Counted from the stretch's first letter, positions 9,033 to 17,866 are shown. The stretch is DNA of 64,000 bases from CAZEDM01 sp964511075 (GCA_964511075.1 CAZEDM010000001.1:62001-126000); one strand, 5' to 3'. Translations and numbers: made by a program. The notes: generated by a model from the letters alone, not told the origin.

Positions 9033-9704
9033 ATGGATAAGGATTTGAAAGTACTTCTGGAGGAAATCTATAATGCGGTTCTGGAGGGGGATAAAGAGAA
9101 GATAAAGAAATTAACCCAGCATTCTTTAAAATCAGGTTATGACCCCTACCTGTTGATTGATAAAGGGCTGATAAGAGGCATAGGTAAATTAGGAGAATTA
9201 TGGGAGGAGGGAACCTGTTTTCTGCCAGAGCTGGTTTTGGGAGCAGAGGCTGTGAAGACAGGGATATCTGTTCTGCAGAAGGAAATTTTAAAGGGTGGCT
9301 CCTCAAAGAAAAGCCTTCCCAGAATAATAGTTGGCACCATTGAAGGAGATATTCACGACATCGGGAAGACGCTGGTTGCCACTATGCTTTCAGCCAACGG
9401 CTTTGAGGTTATAGACCTGGGGGTGGACGTTAAATCCGAGGTCTTCGTCAGGATGACGAAAAAATACGAGCCGAAGTTCTTATGCATCTCCTCTTTGCTC
9501 ACCACTACCATGCAGAACGAGATTAAGGTGATCGAGGGGTTAAAGAAAGCAAATCTGAGAAAGAAGCTTAAAGTTATGGTAGGCGGGGCTCCAGCCAGCC
9601 AGGATTGGGCGAGGGAGATAGGTGCTGATTTTTACGGAGAAAACGCTATATCCGCAGTAAGGATTGCTCAGCAGGAGATAAATTATGAGAGAAAAAATAG
9701 ATAA
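9033..9704 (+). CDS. Corrinoid (B12-binding) methyl-carrier protein, MtbC/MttC type
   Basis: This is a 223-residue methyl carrier with the two-domain build of methylamine and betaine corrinoid proteins. An N-terminal helical cap domain (1-90) is followed by a Rossmann-like B12 domain. The base-off ligand motif D-x-H-x-x-G is present (Asp106, His108, Gly111 in GDIHDIGKTL), with the later SLLTTTM and VGGAP segments. It should accept a methyl group from the MttB-like enzyme encoded three genes on and pass it to homocysteine. A ribosome site AAAGGAG precedes the ATG. The next gene overlaps its 3' end by 20 bases, indicating translational coupling. Confidence 0.92.
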   Translation: MDKDLKVLLEEIYNAVLEGDKEKIKKLTQHSLKSGYDPYLLIDKGLIRGIGKLGELWEEGTCFLPELVLGAEAVKTGISVLQKEILKGGSSKKSLPRIIVGTIEGDIHDIGKTLVATMLSANGFEVIDLGVDVKSEVFVRMTKKYEPKFLCISSLLTTTMQNEIKVIEGLKKANLRKKLKVMVGGAPASQDWAREIGADFYGENAISAVRIAQQEINYERKNR

Positions 9705-10593
9705 AAAATCGATACTGGAGTTAGGCAGAGAAAGGGTGGTCTTATTTGATGGAGCGATGGGAACGATGCTTTTCTCTTATGGACTCTCTTTTAATGAACC
9801 GCCCGAGCTCTGGAACTTCTCACATCCAGAGATAGTTTTCAAGATTTATCAGCGGTATGCTTGGGCAGGATCGGATGTTATCCAGAGCAACACCTTCGGA
9901 GCTAACAGGATTAAATTGAGAAAAACAGGCAACGAGACAAAGATGGAAAAACTCAATCTCACCGCTGTCGAGATTGCCAGAGAAGTCTGTCCTCCGGATA
10001 AGTACGTTGCCGGAAACATAGGTCCCAGCGGTGAGTTCTTAGAGCCGGTGGGCAAGGTAAAATTGAAGGAGCTGAAGAAAGCTTTTTCCGAGCAGGCAGA
10101 AATTCTGCAGTCTGCAGGGGTTGAGCTTTTCTCCGTTGAGACCATGTATGATTTAAGAGAAGCCCTGGCCGCTGTTGGAGGCATAAGGGAAGTCAGCTCT
10201 CTTCCAATCTTTGTGTGTATGACCTTCGAGAAAAAGCCTAAAGGATACTTTACCCTGATGGGGGATAAGGTCTCATCGTCCATGAAAAAACTTGAAGATG
10301 CAGGTGCAGATGCGGTCGGTGCTAATTGCACCCTGGGGAGCGAAGATATGATGGAGTTAGTTCCCCTTATGCGAAAAAGCACACACCTTCCCCTTATCGT
10401 CCAGCCGAATGCGGGGATGCCAAAGATTATAAAGAAGAAAACAGTTTATCTGCAAAAAGCTACTTCTTTTGCACAAGATGTAATTGAGATAGTGAAATCG
10501 GGGGCAAATTATGTAGGCGGCTGTTGCGGCACGACCCCGGGATTTATAAAGATGCTCAGGATAAGCTTAAATAAGCATGAGAGAAATAGTTAA
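9685..10593 (+). CDS. Homocysteine S-methyltransferase (MetH N-terminal module type)
   Basis: A stand-alone zinc-dependent homocysteine methyltransferase domain of 302 residues. The N-terminal barrel signature (FDGAMGTMLFSYG) and the three zinc ligands are intact: Cys215 in GANCTLG and the Cys280-Cys281 pair in GGCCGTTP. In MetH this module takes the methyl from cobalamin. Here the cobalamin module is the separate protein encoded just upstream, and no methyl-folate domain is attached. It overlaps both neighbours (20 bases upstream, 17 downstream). Together these genes look like a split methionine synthase that would be fed by a methylated amine rather than folate; that last point is inference. 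Confidence 0.92.
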   Translation: MREKIDKKSILELGRERVVLFDGAMGTMLFSYGLSFNEPPELWNFSHPEIVFKIYQRYAWAGSDVIQSNTFGANRIKLRKTGNETKMEKLNLTAVEIAREVCPPDKYVAGNIGPSGEFLEPVGKVKLKELKKAFSEQAEILQSAGVELFSVETMYDLREALAAVGGIREVSSLPIFVCMTFEKKPKGYFTLMGDKVSSSMKKLEDAGADAVGANCTLGSEDMMELVPLMRKSTHLPLIVQPNAGMPKIIKKKTVYLQKATSFAQDVIEIVKSGANYVGGCCGTTPGFIKMLRISLNKHERNS

Positions 10594-11212
10594 GGATTTT
10601 GAGGTGAAGATCGAGAAAAAAGAGATCTTAAGACTCTTAGGTCATACCTCCAAATCCGGAAGCATAAGAAAGTCGACAAAAATAACTATTCAGGAGATGA
10701 TAGAAATTTCATCTGAGCTGATTAAACCTAAGGGAATTTATGCCATAAGAGATTCTAAGGAATTACCAGCGGAGTGTCTCTTCGATTCAACTGAGAAAGT
10801 TGCCTTCAGCATCTGCACGATTGGTGAGGGATTAGAAAAAAAAGTGAAGGGCTTAAGCAGAAAAGGGGAGCTTGGAAAAGCGGTTATACTGGATGCCATC
10901 GGTTCTGTGGCAGCAGAATCTGCTGCTGAATATATTAATCAGGTTATAAAGGATAAAGCCAAAAAGGAGAATTTCTATTGTAGCACCAGATTCAGCCCTG
11001 GATATGGTGGCTGGGAACTGGAAGGGCAGAAGCTGTTCTTCGGTCTTCTGCCGGCGGATAAGATCGGAGTTTCGCTAAATAGATCTTTTATGATGATACC
11101 CAGGAAATCAGTCTCCTTTGCTGTTAATCTAAGTAAGAAGCCTTTTAAGAATAAGAAAACTCCCTGCGAGATCTGTGGTCTAAAGGAGTGCCGATTTAAA
11201 AATATAGGATAG
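10577..11212 (+). CDS. MetH-type activation-domain protein
   Basis: A 211-residue protein resembling the C-terminal, SAM-binding reactivation domain of cobalamin-dependent methionine synthase. The SAM motif R-x-x-x-G-Y is visible at Arg138-Gly142-Tyr143 (RFSPGYGGW). The following GVSLNRSFMMIPRKSVS segment also matches that domain, in which such residues contact SAM. The C-terminal tail carries C-x2-C-x4-C (Cys197, 200, 205), which could bind a metal or cluster. Its likely job is to re-methylate cob(II)alamin on the upstream corrinoid protein. The start codon lies inside the upstream gene, so the two are translationally coupled. Confidence 0.85.
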   Translation: MREIVKDFEVKIEKKEILRLLGHTSKSGSIRKSTKITIQEMIEISSELIKPKGIYAIRDSKELPAECLFDSTEKVAFSICTIGEGLEKKVKGLSRKGELGKAVILDAIGSVAAESAAEYINQVIKDKAKKENFYCSTRFSPGYGGWELEGQKLFFGLLPADKIGVSLNRSFMMIPRKSVSFAVNLSKKPFKNKKTPCEICGLKECRFKNIG

Positions 11213-11255
11213 CTTATAGTGCGATTCCTTTAGGGTAGCAGGATAAGGAGGTAAT

Positions 11256-12731
11256 TTGAGGAAACGACCCAAATTGGAGCTTTTGGATAAAAAAGGAATT
11301 GAGAGAATAATAGATGAGGCCTTGGCGCTGCTCTCAAAGGTTGGTGTTTTTGTGGAGAACAAGGAGGGGTTATTACTCTTGGATTCTGCCGGAGTCAAAA
11401 TAGACAAGAGGAGTAAAAGAGCTTATATAAAAAGTGGATTAGTCGAAAAAAGCCTGAAATCCGCTCCCAAAGTGATAAAGGTCTACAACCGTGGAGGTAA
11501 GTTATCCTTAGACCTTCAAGGATATAATATTCATTTCGATCCCGGCTCTGCGGCTCTGTGGATTTACGATTTCAAGAAAGACAAAATCAGGGCTCCGCTT
11601 ACTTCTGATCTAATCAAATTTGCCCAGCTAACTGATGGATTAAGTTATCTGAAAGCCCAGAGCACCGCTTTGATTCCTTCAGATGTGCCGAGGAAGATTG
11701 CGGACAGGTATCGACTTTTCGTCTCACTTTTGTATTCCTCCAAGCCGGTTGTTACCGGCACATTCGAGAAAGAAGCTTTTAAAGTGATGAAGAATATGCT
11801 GATCTGCATCAGGGAAAAAGAGGATAACCTGAGAGAAAGACCTTTAGCCATCTTCGACTGCTGCCCCTCGCCCCCTTTGAAATGGAGCGATTTAACCTGC
11901 CAGAACTTAATCGATTGCGCCAGAAGCGGAATTCCAGCAGAGCTGGTCTCCATGCCCTTGACAGGTGCCACCTCCCCTGTGACCTTAAGTTCTGCCTTAG
12001 TTCAGCATACCGCTGAGAATTTAAGCGGAATAGTAATCCATCAATTAGCTAAGAAAAGTTCTCCCATTATTTACGGAGGCTCTCCTGCTGGTTTTGATAT
12101 GAGAACCGGCACAACCCCTATGGGCGCTATAGAGACTATGATTATAGATTCCGCCTTTAATCAAATAGGGAAATATTTCGAATTACCCACACATGCCTAT
12201 ATGGGTCTTTCCGATTCCAAGACTTTAGATTATCAGGCTGGTTTGGAATCGGGAATCGGGGCAATCTTAGCTGCCTTATCCGGGATAAACGTCATCTCCG
12301 GACCGGGAATGCTAGATTTTGAAAGCTGCCAGAGTATGGAGAAGTTGATTATAGATAACGAGATCTGTGGTATGGCTTACCGGCTAATTGAAGGGGTTAA
12401 TTTTCGAGATAAAGGGTCATCCATAGAACTCTTTCAAGAAGAATTCCTGGAAAAAGGGTTTCTGACTTCACCTCATACCCTCAAATGGTTCAAGCAGGAA
12501 TTCTTCTTTCCCGACCAGGTTATAGATAGGTTAAACTTGGGCGAATGGCAGAAAAAAGGGAGAAAAACTGCAATAGCCAGAGCTTCAGAACAGGTGGAGA
12601 AAATAGCTTTCTCCGAAAGCTTTAGCCAGCTATCCCCTGAAAAGAAGAAGGGGCTTTTCAGGATTATGCTAAAAGATGCCAAGAGATATGAATTTGACAA
12701 GGAGCTGAGTAAGAAATTTAAAGATTTATAA
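11256..12731 (+). CDS. Non-pyrrolysine MttB-superfamily methyltransferase
   Basis: A 491-residue member of the trimethylamine:corrinoid methyltransferase superfamily (COG5598), a TIM barrel that demethylates a quaternary or tertiary amine and loads a corrinoid protein. The reading frame has no in-frame amber codon, so it belongs to the pyrrolysine-free branch, whose studied members use glycine betaine, proline betaine, carnitine or butyrobetaine. The start is TTG, supported by AAGGAGGT 6 bases upstream. It lies 43 bases after the activation-domain gene and is presumably the methyl donor entry point of the operon. The actual substrate cannot be read from the sequence. Confidence 0.88.
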   Translation: MRKRPKLELLDKKGIERIIDEALALLSKVGVFVENKEGLLLLDSAGVKIDKRSKRAYIKSGLVEKSLKSAPKVIKVYNRGGKLSLDLQGYNIHFDPGSAALWIYDFKKDKIRAPLTSDLIKFAQLTDGLSYLKAQSTALIPSDVPRKIADRYRLFVSLLYSSKPVVTGTFEKEAFKVMKNMLICIREKEDNLRERPLAIFDCCPSPPLKWSDLTCQNLIDCARSGIPAELVSMPLTGATSPVTLSSALVQHTAENLSGIVIHQLAKKSSPIIYGGSPAGFDMRTGTTPMGAIETMIIDSAFNQIGKYFELPTHAYMGLSDSKTLDYQAGLESGIGAILAALSGINVISGPGMLDFESCQSMEKLIIDNEICGMAYRLIEGVNFRDKGSSIELFQEEFLEKGFLTSPHTLKWFKQEFFFPDQVIDRLNLGEWQKKGRKTAIARASEQVEKIAFSESFSQLSPEKKKGLFRIMLKDAKRYEFDKELSKKFKDL

Positions 12732-13043
12732 AAGAAAAATCAGGATATAAGAGTTCAGAATTTTACCCTCTGCGTTTTTTAGAGTTTGTCTGATGATGTT
12801 TAAATGGGACAGGCAGGATGCCTGTTTGATATTTTCAAAAGCACTGTATGGGCACGGCATGCCGTGCCCATACTCCTGGAAAAACATTTTTGGCGGAAAT
12901 ATGCGTATATAAATTTGGAAGATTACTGTCGTGGAATGAATACCTTTTACTTAATGGAAAATTGTCCAGAGAGAAAGGATTTACAAATTCATGCCGATAA
13001 GAAAAATGTCTGCTTTAAGCTTGATAGAAGAGGTGATACCGAA
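12732..13043. other. Palindrome-bearing intergenic stretch
   Basis: An open frame from 12804 runs through here into the EIIA gene, but its first 80 codons translate two palindromes and read like non-coding DNA. I therefore treat the region as intergenic. Confidence 0.5.
12809..12873. repeat. Pair of unrelated perfect palindromes
   Basis: The first, at 12809-12825, is ACAGGC-AGGAT-GCCTGT. The second, at 12846-12873, is a perfect 28-base palindrome whose left half is GTATGGGCACGGCA. Neither shares sequence with the other. Paired palindromes of this style recur at 27764-27814 and 55511-55568. Confidence 0.8.
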
Positions 13044-13547
13044 TTGAATGTCTCGCGTTTTTTAAAACCCGAGCTAATCAAGCTGGAGATGGAAACGAAT
13101 ATCGAGTTCGATCCGGAGAAGGGAATCCATCCCCAGAAAAGGCTGTGGCTGATAAAGGAGGCTGTCTTAAAGGAGCTGGTTGGCCTTATGGAGAACTCGG
13201 GCAAGGTATGTAATAGAAACAAGCTTTTCCTGGATCTCTTAAACCGTGAGAAAAAAGCTACAACCGGCATAGGGAAAGGTATTGCCATACCCCATGTGCG
13301 GACCATACAGGTTCGGGATTTCGTTCTCGGTTTTGCTCGTTCCGAGGAGGGCTATGAATTTGATTCTATGGATGGGAAACCGGTTCACCTTTTCTTCGTA
13401 ATGGCTGCCCCATCCTATGAGGATACCCTTTACCTTAAAGTGTTCAAAGCCTTAGCTGAGCTTTTCCATTCAGATTCTTTTTACAGTGAGCTTATGTCTG
13501 CAGCCTCTGAATACGAGATAATCAGAGCTATTCAGAGAATAGAATAG
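13044..13547 (+). CDS. PTS EIIA-like (fructose/Ntr type) protein
   Basis: A 167-residue protein whose last 145 residues match the fructose/nitrogen-type EIIA fold. The phospho-accepting His lies in GKGIAIPHVRT, and later segments VHLFFVMAAP and YLKVFKALAEL fit the family. I chose the TTG at 13044 because AGAAGAGGTGA lies just upstream and the coding-like sequence begins there. The in-frame ATG at 12804 would add 80 residues encoded partly by palindromes. No EI, HPr or permease subunit is in the window, so it may be regulatory. A pyruvate phosphate dikinase, which handles the same PEP/pyruvate pair, follows about 200 bases later. Confidence 0.72.
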   Translation: MNVSRFLKPELIKLEMETNIEFDPEKGIHPQKRLWLIKEAVLKELVGLMENSGKVCNRNKLFLDLLNREKKATTGIGKGIAIPHVRTIQVRDFVLGFARSEEGYEFDSMDGKPVHLFFVMAAPSYEDTLYLKVFKALAELFHSDSFYSELMSAASEYEIIRAIQRIE

Positions 13548-13745
13548 ACCGTCTAAAATCTTCAAAACACCACCAGACCCCTTATTCTGTCTAAGTTATT
13601 GATATCTAACACACTAACGACCGTCAAGATGGGAAATCCAGCTTACCTGATTACCCGAGATCTTTTACTTTCATTTGTTTTTTTAGAATTTACTTGATTT
13701 TCTCCAGATTTTAAATATCTATATAACAATTTTCGGAGGTGAGAT

Positions 13746-16544
13746 ATGCCTAAAAAAGGTAAAAAAGCCAAAAAAACAAGTAGGGCTAAAAAAGTAAAAA
13801 GGGCTCAAGTGGTGAAAAAAGGAAAGAAGGGGAAGAAAGAAAAGAAAGGGAGGAAAAAAGTAGTGCTTGCCAAAAAAGGCTATAAGCACATCTATTTCTT
13901 CGGGGGTGGGAGAGCTGAAGGGGGTAAAAACCTGAAAGACCTTTTAGGAGGTAAGGGTTCTGGTCTGGCGGAGATGACTAATATCGGTATTCCGGTTCCG
14001 CCCGGATTTACCATTACCACAGAGGTGTGTAATCTTTTTTATCAAAACGATATGAGGCTACCCAAAGAGCTCCAAAAGGAGCTTAAGAGTAATATGTCGA
14101 AGCTGGAGAAGATCTACGGAGCTGAATTCGGGAATACCTCAAAACCGCTTCTCCTCTCTGTTAGATCCGGGGCGAAATTCTCCATGCCGGGGATGATGGA
14201 TACCATCCTGAACCTGGGCTTAAACGATAAAACAGTGCAGGGCCTGATAAAGAAGACCGGCAACGAGAGGTTTGCTTATGACTCCTATCGCCGGTTCATC
14301 CAGATGTTCGGTAATGTGGTGATGGGTCTGGATAAAGCCGAGTTCGAGGAGATAATTCAGAAAAGAAAAGACGAGAAGGATATTAAATTGGACATCTCCT
14401 TAACCGTGGATGACCTCAAGCAGATAATCCAGAAATATAAGAACCTGATAAAGAGAAAAACAGGGGAAGAATTTCCTCAGGAGGTTTACAAACAGCTGGA
14501 GATGTCAATCGAGGCGGTTTTCAAATCTTGGAACAATCCCAGGGCTATCCATTACCGCAAATTAAACCATATCCCTGGAGATCTGGGAACGGCAGTCAAT
14601 ATTCAGATAATGGTCTTCGGTAATATGGGTGAGAACTCCTGCACCGGAGTGGGGTTTACCCGAAACCCCTCTACGGGAGAGAAGAAATTTTACGGTGAAT
14701 TTCTGGTTAATGCTCAAGGAGAAGATGTAGTGGCCGGGATTAGAACTCCCAAACCGATAGAGGAATTAGAAAGCGAAATGCCCCAGGTCTTCAAGGAGTT
14801 AAAACAAATAACTACCAAGCTGGAAAAGCACTACAGGGACATTCAGGATTTCGAGTTCACCGTTCAGGAAAACAAGCTTTATATGCTTCAGACCCGTACC
14901 GGCAAGAGAACCGCTCCCGCGGCAGTCAAGATAGCGGTGGATATGGTGAAGGAGAAACTCATCACTAGGGATGAAGCTTTAATGAGGATAGAACCAGCCC
15001 AGTTAGACCAGCTTCTGCATAAAAGGATCGACCCTAAGGCTCAGGTTAACGTTGTGGCTAAAGGATTGGCCGCCTCACCCGGTGCGGCAACCGGCAAAGT
15101 GGTTTTCACCGCTGAGGACGCTGTCAAATTGGCCCAGGCCGGAGAAAAGGTGATTCTTGTTCGTCAGGAGACCAACCCGGATGATATTCAGGGAATGGCA
15201 ATCGCCCAGGGAATATTAACTGCCAGAGGAGGAATGACCTCTCATGCCGCAGTGGTGGCACGCGGTATGGGAAAGTGCTGTGTAGCCGGCTGTGAGGAGA
15301 TCAAGGTAAACGAGCAGAGAAAGGTTTTCTCAGTAGGTGGTCTGGTCATAAGGGAAAGAGACATCATCTCCTTAAACGGCTCAACCGGAGAGGTGATCCT
15401 GGGAGAGGTTCCCACCATAGACCCGGAGCTGACCGGGGAATTTGGTGAATTTATGAAGTGGGCAGACGAGGTGAGAGAACTCAAGGTGAGAACTAATGCG
15501 GACATACCCAGGGACGCAGAGCAGGCCATGAAATTCGGGGCAGAGGGGATTGGGCTCTGTCGTACCGAGCATATGTTCTTTGCCAAGGATAGGCTTCCCA
15601 TTGTCCAGCGGATGATCTTAGCCAAAGATCCGGCAGAAAGGGAGATGGCTCTGGATCAGCTTCTGCCTTTCCAGAAAAGCGATTTCAAAGGACTGTTTGA
15701 GGCAATGAAGGGTTATCCGGTAACCATTCGCACGCTGGATCCCCCATTACACGAGTTCCTCCCCAGCAGGGAAGAGCTGATGGTAGAGATAGCAGTGCTA
15801 AAGGCTAAAGAGGAGGATGAGGAGAAGATCAAGGAAAAGGAGGAACTTTTAGCCCGCATAGAGGAACTGCACGAGTTTAATCCCATGTTAGGACATCGGG
15901 GCTGTAGACTGGGCATTGTTCATCCGGAGATAACCCAGATGCAGGTAAGAGCGATCTTCGAGGCAGCCTGTGAATTAGCCAGATCAGGCAAGACCGTTGT
16001 TCCTGAGGTGATGATACCTCTGGTGGGGAGCATAAAGGAGTTCGAAAATCAGAAGGAGGTGGTGGTAAGGGTGGCAGAGGAAACTATGAAAAAGTACAAG
16101 GTGAGGATAAAATATCTAGTGGGCACGATGGTGGAGATACCCAGAGCCTGCTTAACCGCAGATGAGATCGCCTCCGGGGCAGAGTTCTTCTCCTTCGGCA
16201 CCAACGATCTGACCCAGACGGTGTACGGCTTCTCCAGGGATGATTCAGGGAAATTCATAAAATATTATCTGGAACACGGCATCCTTCGTAAAGATCCCTT
16301 TGTCTCCATCGACGTGAAGGGTGTGGGTCAGTTGATGGAGTTAGGAGTGAAAAAGGGCAAGAGCACCAGACCGGATTTAAAGGTCGGCATCTGCGGTGAA
16401 CACGGAGGAGACCCGGATTCAATCCTTCTATGTCATAAATTAGGCTTGAACTATGTGAGCTGCTCACCTTTCAGGGTTCCCATCGCCCGCTTGGCCGCAG
16501 CCCAGGCAGCACTGGGAAGGATAAGCAAGGAAGTAACGGAATAA
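13746..16544 (+). CDS. ppdK: Pyruvate, phosphate dikinase with lysine-rich N-terminal extension
   Basis: Interconverts pyruvate + ATP + phosphate and PEP + AMP + pyrophosphate. The ATP-grasp domain starts near residue 50 (YFFGGGRAEGGKNLKDLLGG). The swivelling phospho-His domain has His500 in GGMTSHAAVVARG, and the C-terminal PEP barrel carries the catalytic Cys883 in GICGEHGGDP. At 932 residues it is about 50 longer than the classic enzyme. The excess is an N-terminal tail in which Lys and Arg make up more than half of the first 45 residues. GGAGGTGA ends 4 bases before the ATG, so the tail is probably translated. Transcription likely ends at the hairpin at 16607-16637. Confidence 0.95.
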   Translation: MPKKGKKAKKTSRAKKVKRAQVVKKGKKGKKEKKGRKKVVLAKKGYKHIYFFGGGRAEGGKNLKDLLGGKGSGLAEMTNIGIPVPPGFTITTEVCNLFYQNDMRLPKELQKELKSNMSKLEKIYGAEFGNTSKPLLLSVRSGAKFSMPGMMDTILNLGLNDKTVQGLIKKTGNERFAYDSYRRFIQMFGNVVMGLDKAEFEEIIQKRKDEKDIKLDISLTVDDLKQIIQKYKNLIKRKTGEEFPQEVYKQLEMSIEAVFKSWNNPRAIHYRKLNHIPGDLGTAVNIQIMVFGNMGENSCTGVGFTRNPSTGEKKFYGEFLVNAQGEDVVAGIRTPKPIEELESEMPQVFKELKQITTKLEKHYRDIQDFEFTVQENKLYMLQTRTGKRTAPAAVKIAVDMVKEKLITRDEALMRIEPAQLDQLLHKRIDPKAQVNVVAKGLAASPGAATGKVVFTAEDAVKLAQAGEKVILVRQETNPDDIQGMAIAQGILTARGGMTSHAAVVARGMGKCCVAGCEEIKVNEQRKVFSVGGLVIRERDIISLNGSTGEVILGEVPTIDPELTGEFGEFMKWADEVRELKVRTNADIPRDAEQAMKFGAEGIGLCRTEHMFFAKDRLPIVQRMILAKDPAEREMALDQLLPFQKSDFKGLFEAMKGYPVTIRTLDPPLHEFLPSREELMVEIAVLKAKEEDEEKIKEKEELLARIEELHEFNPMLGHRGCRLGIVHPEITQMQVRAIFEAACELARSGKTVVPEVMIPLVGSIKEFENQKEVVVRVAEETMKKYKVRIKYLVGTMVEIPRACLTADEIASGAEFFSFGTNDLTQTVYGFSRDDSGKFIKYYLEHGILRKDPFVSIDVKGVGQLMELGVKKGKSTRPDLKVGICGEHGGDPDSILLCHKLGLNYVSCSPFRVPIARLAAAQAALGRISKEVTE

Positions 16545-16566
16545 ATAACTTTAGTAAAGTAGGGAT

Positions 16567-16590
16567 AGAACGGTGTTCTGTTCCTACAGA
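16567..16590. repeat. GAACA/TGTTC palindromic repeat, copy a
   Basis: AGAACGGTGTTCTGTTCCTAC lies 23 bases after the PPDK stop codon. It matches the right arm of a palindrome family also found at 17771, 21175 and 34676, each just 3' of a gene. Confidence 0.5.
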
Positions 16591-16606
16591 TACTGCAGAT
16601 ACATAG

Positions 16607-16637
16607 CGCCCGGCCTTCGCGTCGGGCGTTTATTTTT
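16607..16637 (+). terminator. Rho-independent terminator after PPDK
   Basis: Stem CGCCCG (16607-16612) pairs with CGGGCG (16623-16628), with further partial pairing inside. It is followed by the T-rich run TTTATTTTT. Confidence 0.75.
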
Positions 16638-16649
16638 AGTAGATTCACC

Positions 16650-16678
16650 TTGATTTTAGCAGAAGACGGAATTAGATT
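16650..16678 (+). promoter_or_regulatory. Promoter of the propeller lipoprotein
   Basis: TTGATT (16650-16655), a 17-base spacer, then TAGATT (16673-16678). It lies between the PPDK terminator and the GTG start at 16752. Confidence 0.45.
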
Positions 16679-16751
16679 AAATTTATCATAGAAGAAAATT
16701 ATGCTTTATTCGCCGGTTAAAAAAGACCTTAAAAATCAATGGAGGTCTAAG

Positions 16752-17756
16752 GTGGCAAGGAAATGGTTTAGTTTAATTATGATTATGATAATGCTTGGCA
16801 ACGTTATATTTCTATCCTGCAAGAAGAAATCAACTAAAAGCGAGTCACCAGAGATACCCTCAAAATGGACTACCTATAATACCTCAAACAGTGGACTGGT
16901 GAGCAACTATGTGACAGCCATAGCCATAGACCATTCTGGTAACAAATGGTTTGGAACTACTTCCGGTGTGAGTAAATTCGACGGGACCAACTGGACTACC
17001 TATAATACTTCTTCCAGCGGTCTGCCTGATAACACTATAAATACTATGGTAATTGATTCAGATAACAACAAATGGTTTGGAACATGGGATGGTGTGAGTA
17101 AATTCGATGATTCCGTCTGGACTACTTACAATACTTCAAACAGCGGGCTTGCTGGCAATGGACTGATATCTATAGCAGTTGATTCTTCAAGTAAAAAATG
17201 GTTTGGAACAGCTTATGGTGTAAGTATGTTTGATGATACAAATTGGGTTACCTACAATACTTCAAACAGTGGTCTTCCTGATAATACCATAAATTTCATC
17301 ATAGTTGATGCTTTCGATAACAAATGGTTTGGAACATACAGGGGTGGTGTATGTGAGTTTGATGGAACCAGCTGGACTACCTACGATAGCTTGAACAGCG
17401 GGCTTGCGGATAACTGGATAACGTCGATTGCCATTGATGCCGATGGTAACAAATGGTTTGGGACTTTTGGCGGAGGGTTAAGTAAATTCGATGACTACAA
17501 CTGGCAAACTTACGATACTTTAAACAGTGTATTACCATCCAACCTTATTTATGCCATAACAGCTGATAGCGCTGGTGATATCTGGATTGGGGCGTATCCG
17601 GATGGTGTGATTAAGTTCAACGGAAGTGAGTGGACTGAATACCATTGTATGAATAGCGGGATATCCTGCTACCTGGTTTTGGCAATAGCCATAGATCCTT
17701 TAGGGAACAGATGGTTTGGGACGGGAGGTGGTGGGGTGCGTAAGTTTGAGGAATAG
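16752..17756 (+). CDS. Lipoprotein with Reg_prop-type beta-propeller repeats
   Basis: A surface or periplasmic lipoprotein. A signal peptide with lipobox VIFLSC is followed by about seven repeats of roughly 43 residues, each containing NKWFGT..GVSKFDG..WTTYNTSNSGL-like sequence. This matches the two-component-regulator propeller repeat, which here forms a stand-alone propeller without kinase or DNA-binding domains. I start it at the GTG at 16752 because GGAGGT lies 5 bases upstream. An in-frame ATG at 16701 lacks a ribosome site and would bury the signal peptide. The ligand is unknown. Confidence 0.82.
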   Translation: MARKWFSLIMIMIMLGNVIFLSCKKKSTKSESPEIPSKWTTYNTSNSGLVSNYVTAIAIDHSGNKWFGTTSGVSKFDGTNWTTYNTSSSGLPDNTINTMVIDSDNNKWFGTWDGVSKFDDSVWTTYNTSNSGLAGNGLISIAVDSSSKKWFGTAYGVSMFDDTNWVTYNTSNSGLPDNTINFIIVDAFDNKWFGTYRGGVCEFDGTSWTTYDSLNSGLADNWITSIAIDADGNKWFGTFGGGLSKFDDYNWQTYDTLNSVLPSNLIYAITADSAGDIWIGAYPDGVIKFNGSEWTEYHCMNSGISCYLVLAIAIDPLGNRWFGTGGGGVRKFEE

Positions 17757-17770
17757 GTGGCTCCCAAAAG

Positions 17771-17798
17771 ACAGGACAGTGTTCTGTTTCTACAGAAC
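17771..17798. repeat. GAACA/TGTTC palindromic repeat, copy b
   Basis: ACAGGACAGTGTTCTG followed by TTTCTACAGAAC, 14 bases after the propeller gene's stop. The TTCTGT/ACAGAA arms could form a hairpin. Confidence 0.45.
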
Positions 17799-17810
17799 CT
17801 TAAAAATATC

Positions 17811-17838
17811 TTGATTTGGGTAGGGCTGATATTAGATT
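17811..17838 (+). promoter_or_regulatory. Promoter of the aminotransferase operon
   Basis: TTGATT (17811-17816), a 16-base spacer, then TAGATT (17833-17838), about 28 bases before the ATG. It closely resembles the site at 16650. Confidence 0.45.
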
Positions 17839-17866
17839 ATAATCTGATTATTAATCTTTTTGGAGC

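Noticed and set aside
9849..10382. 177-codon minus-strand frame opposite the homocysteine methyltransferase
   Set aside because: Shadow frame; the zinc-ligand motifs are on the plus strand.
11256..12731. Pyrrolysine-containing MttB
   Set aside because: The frame has no in-frame TAG before its stop, so no pyrrolysine is encoded.
12804..13043. N-terminal extension of the EIIA gene
   Set aside because: The extra codons translate two perfect palindromes, and a ribosome site supports the TTG at 13044.
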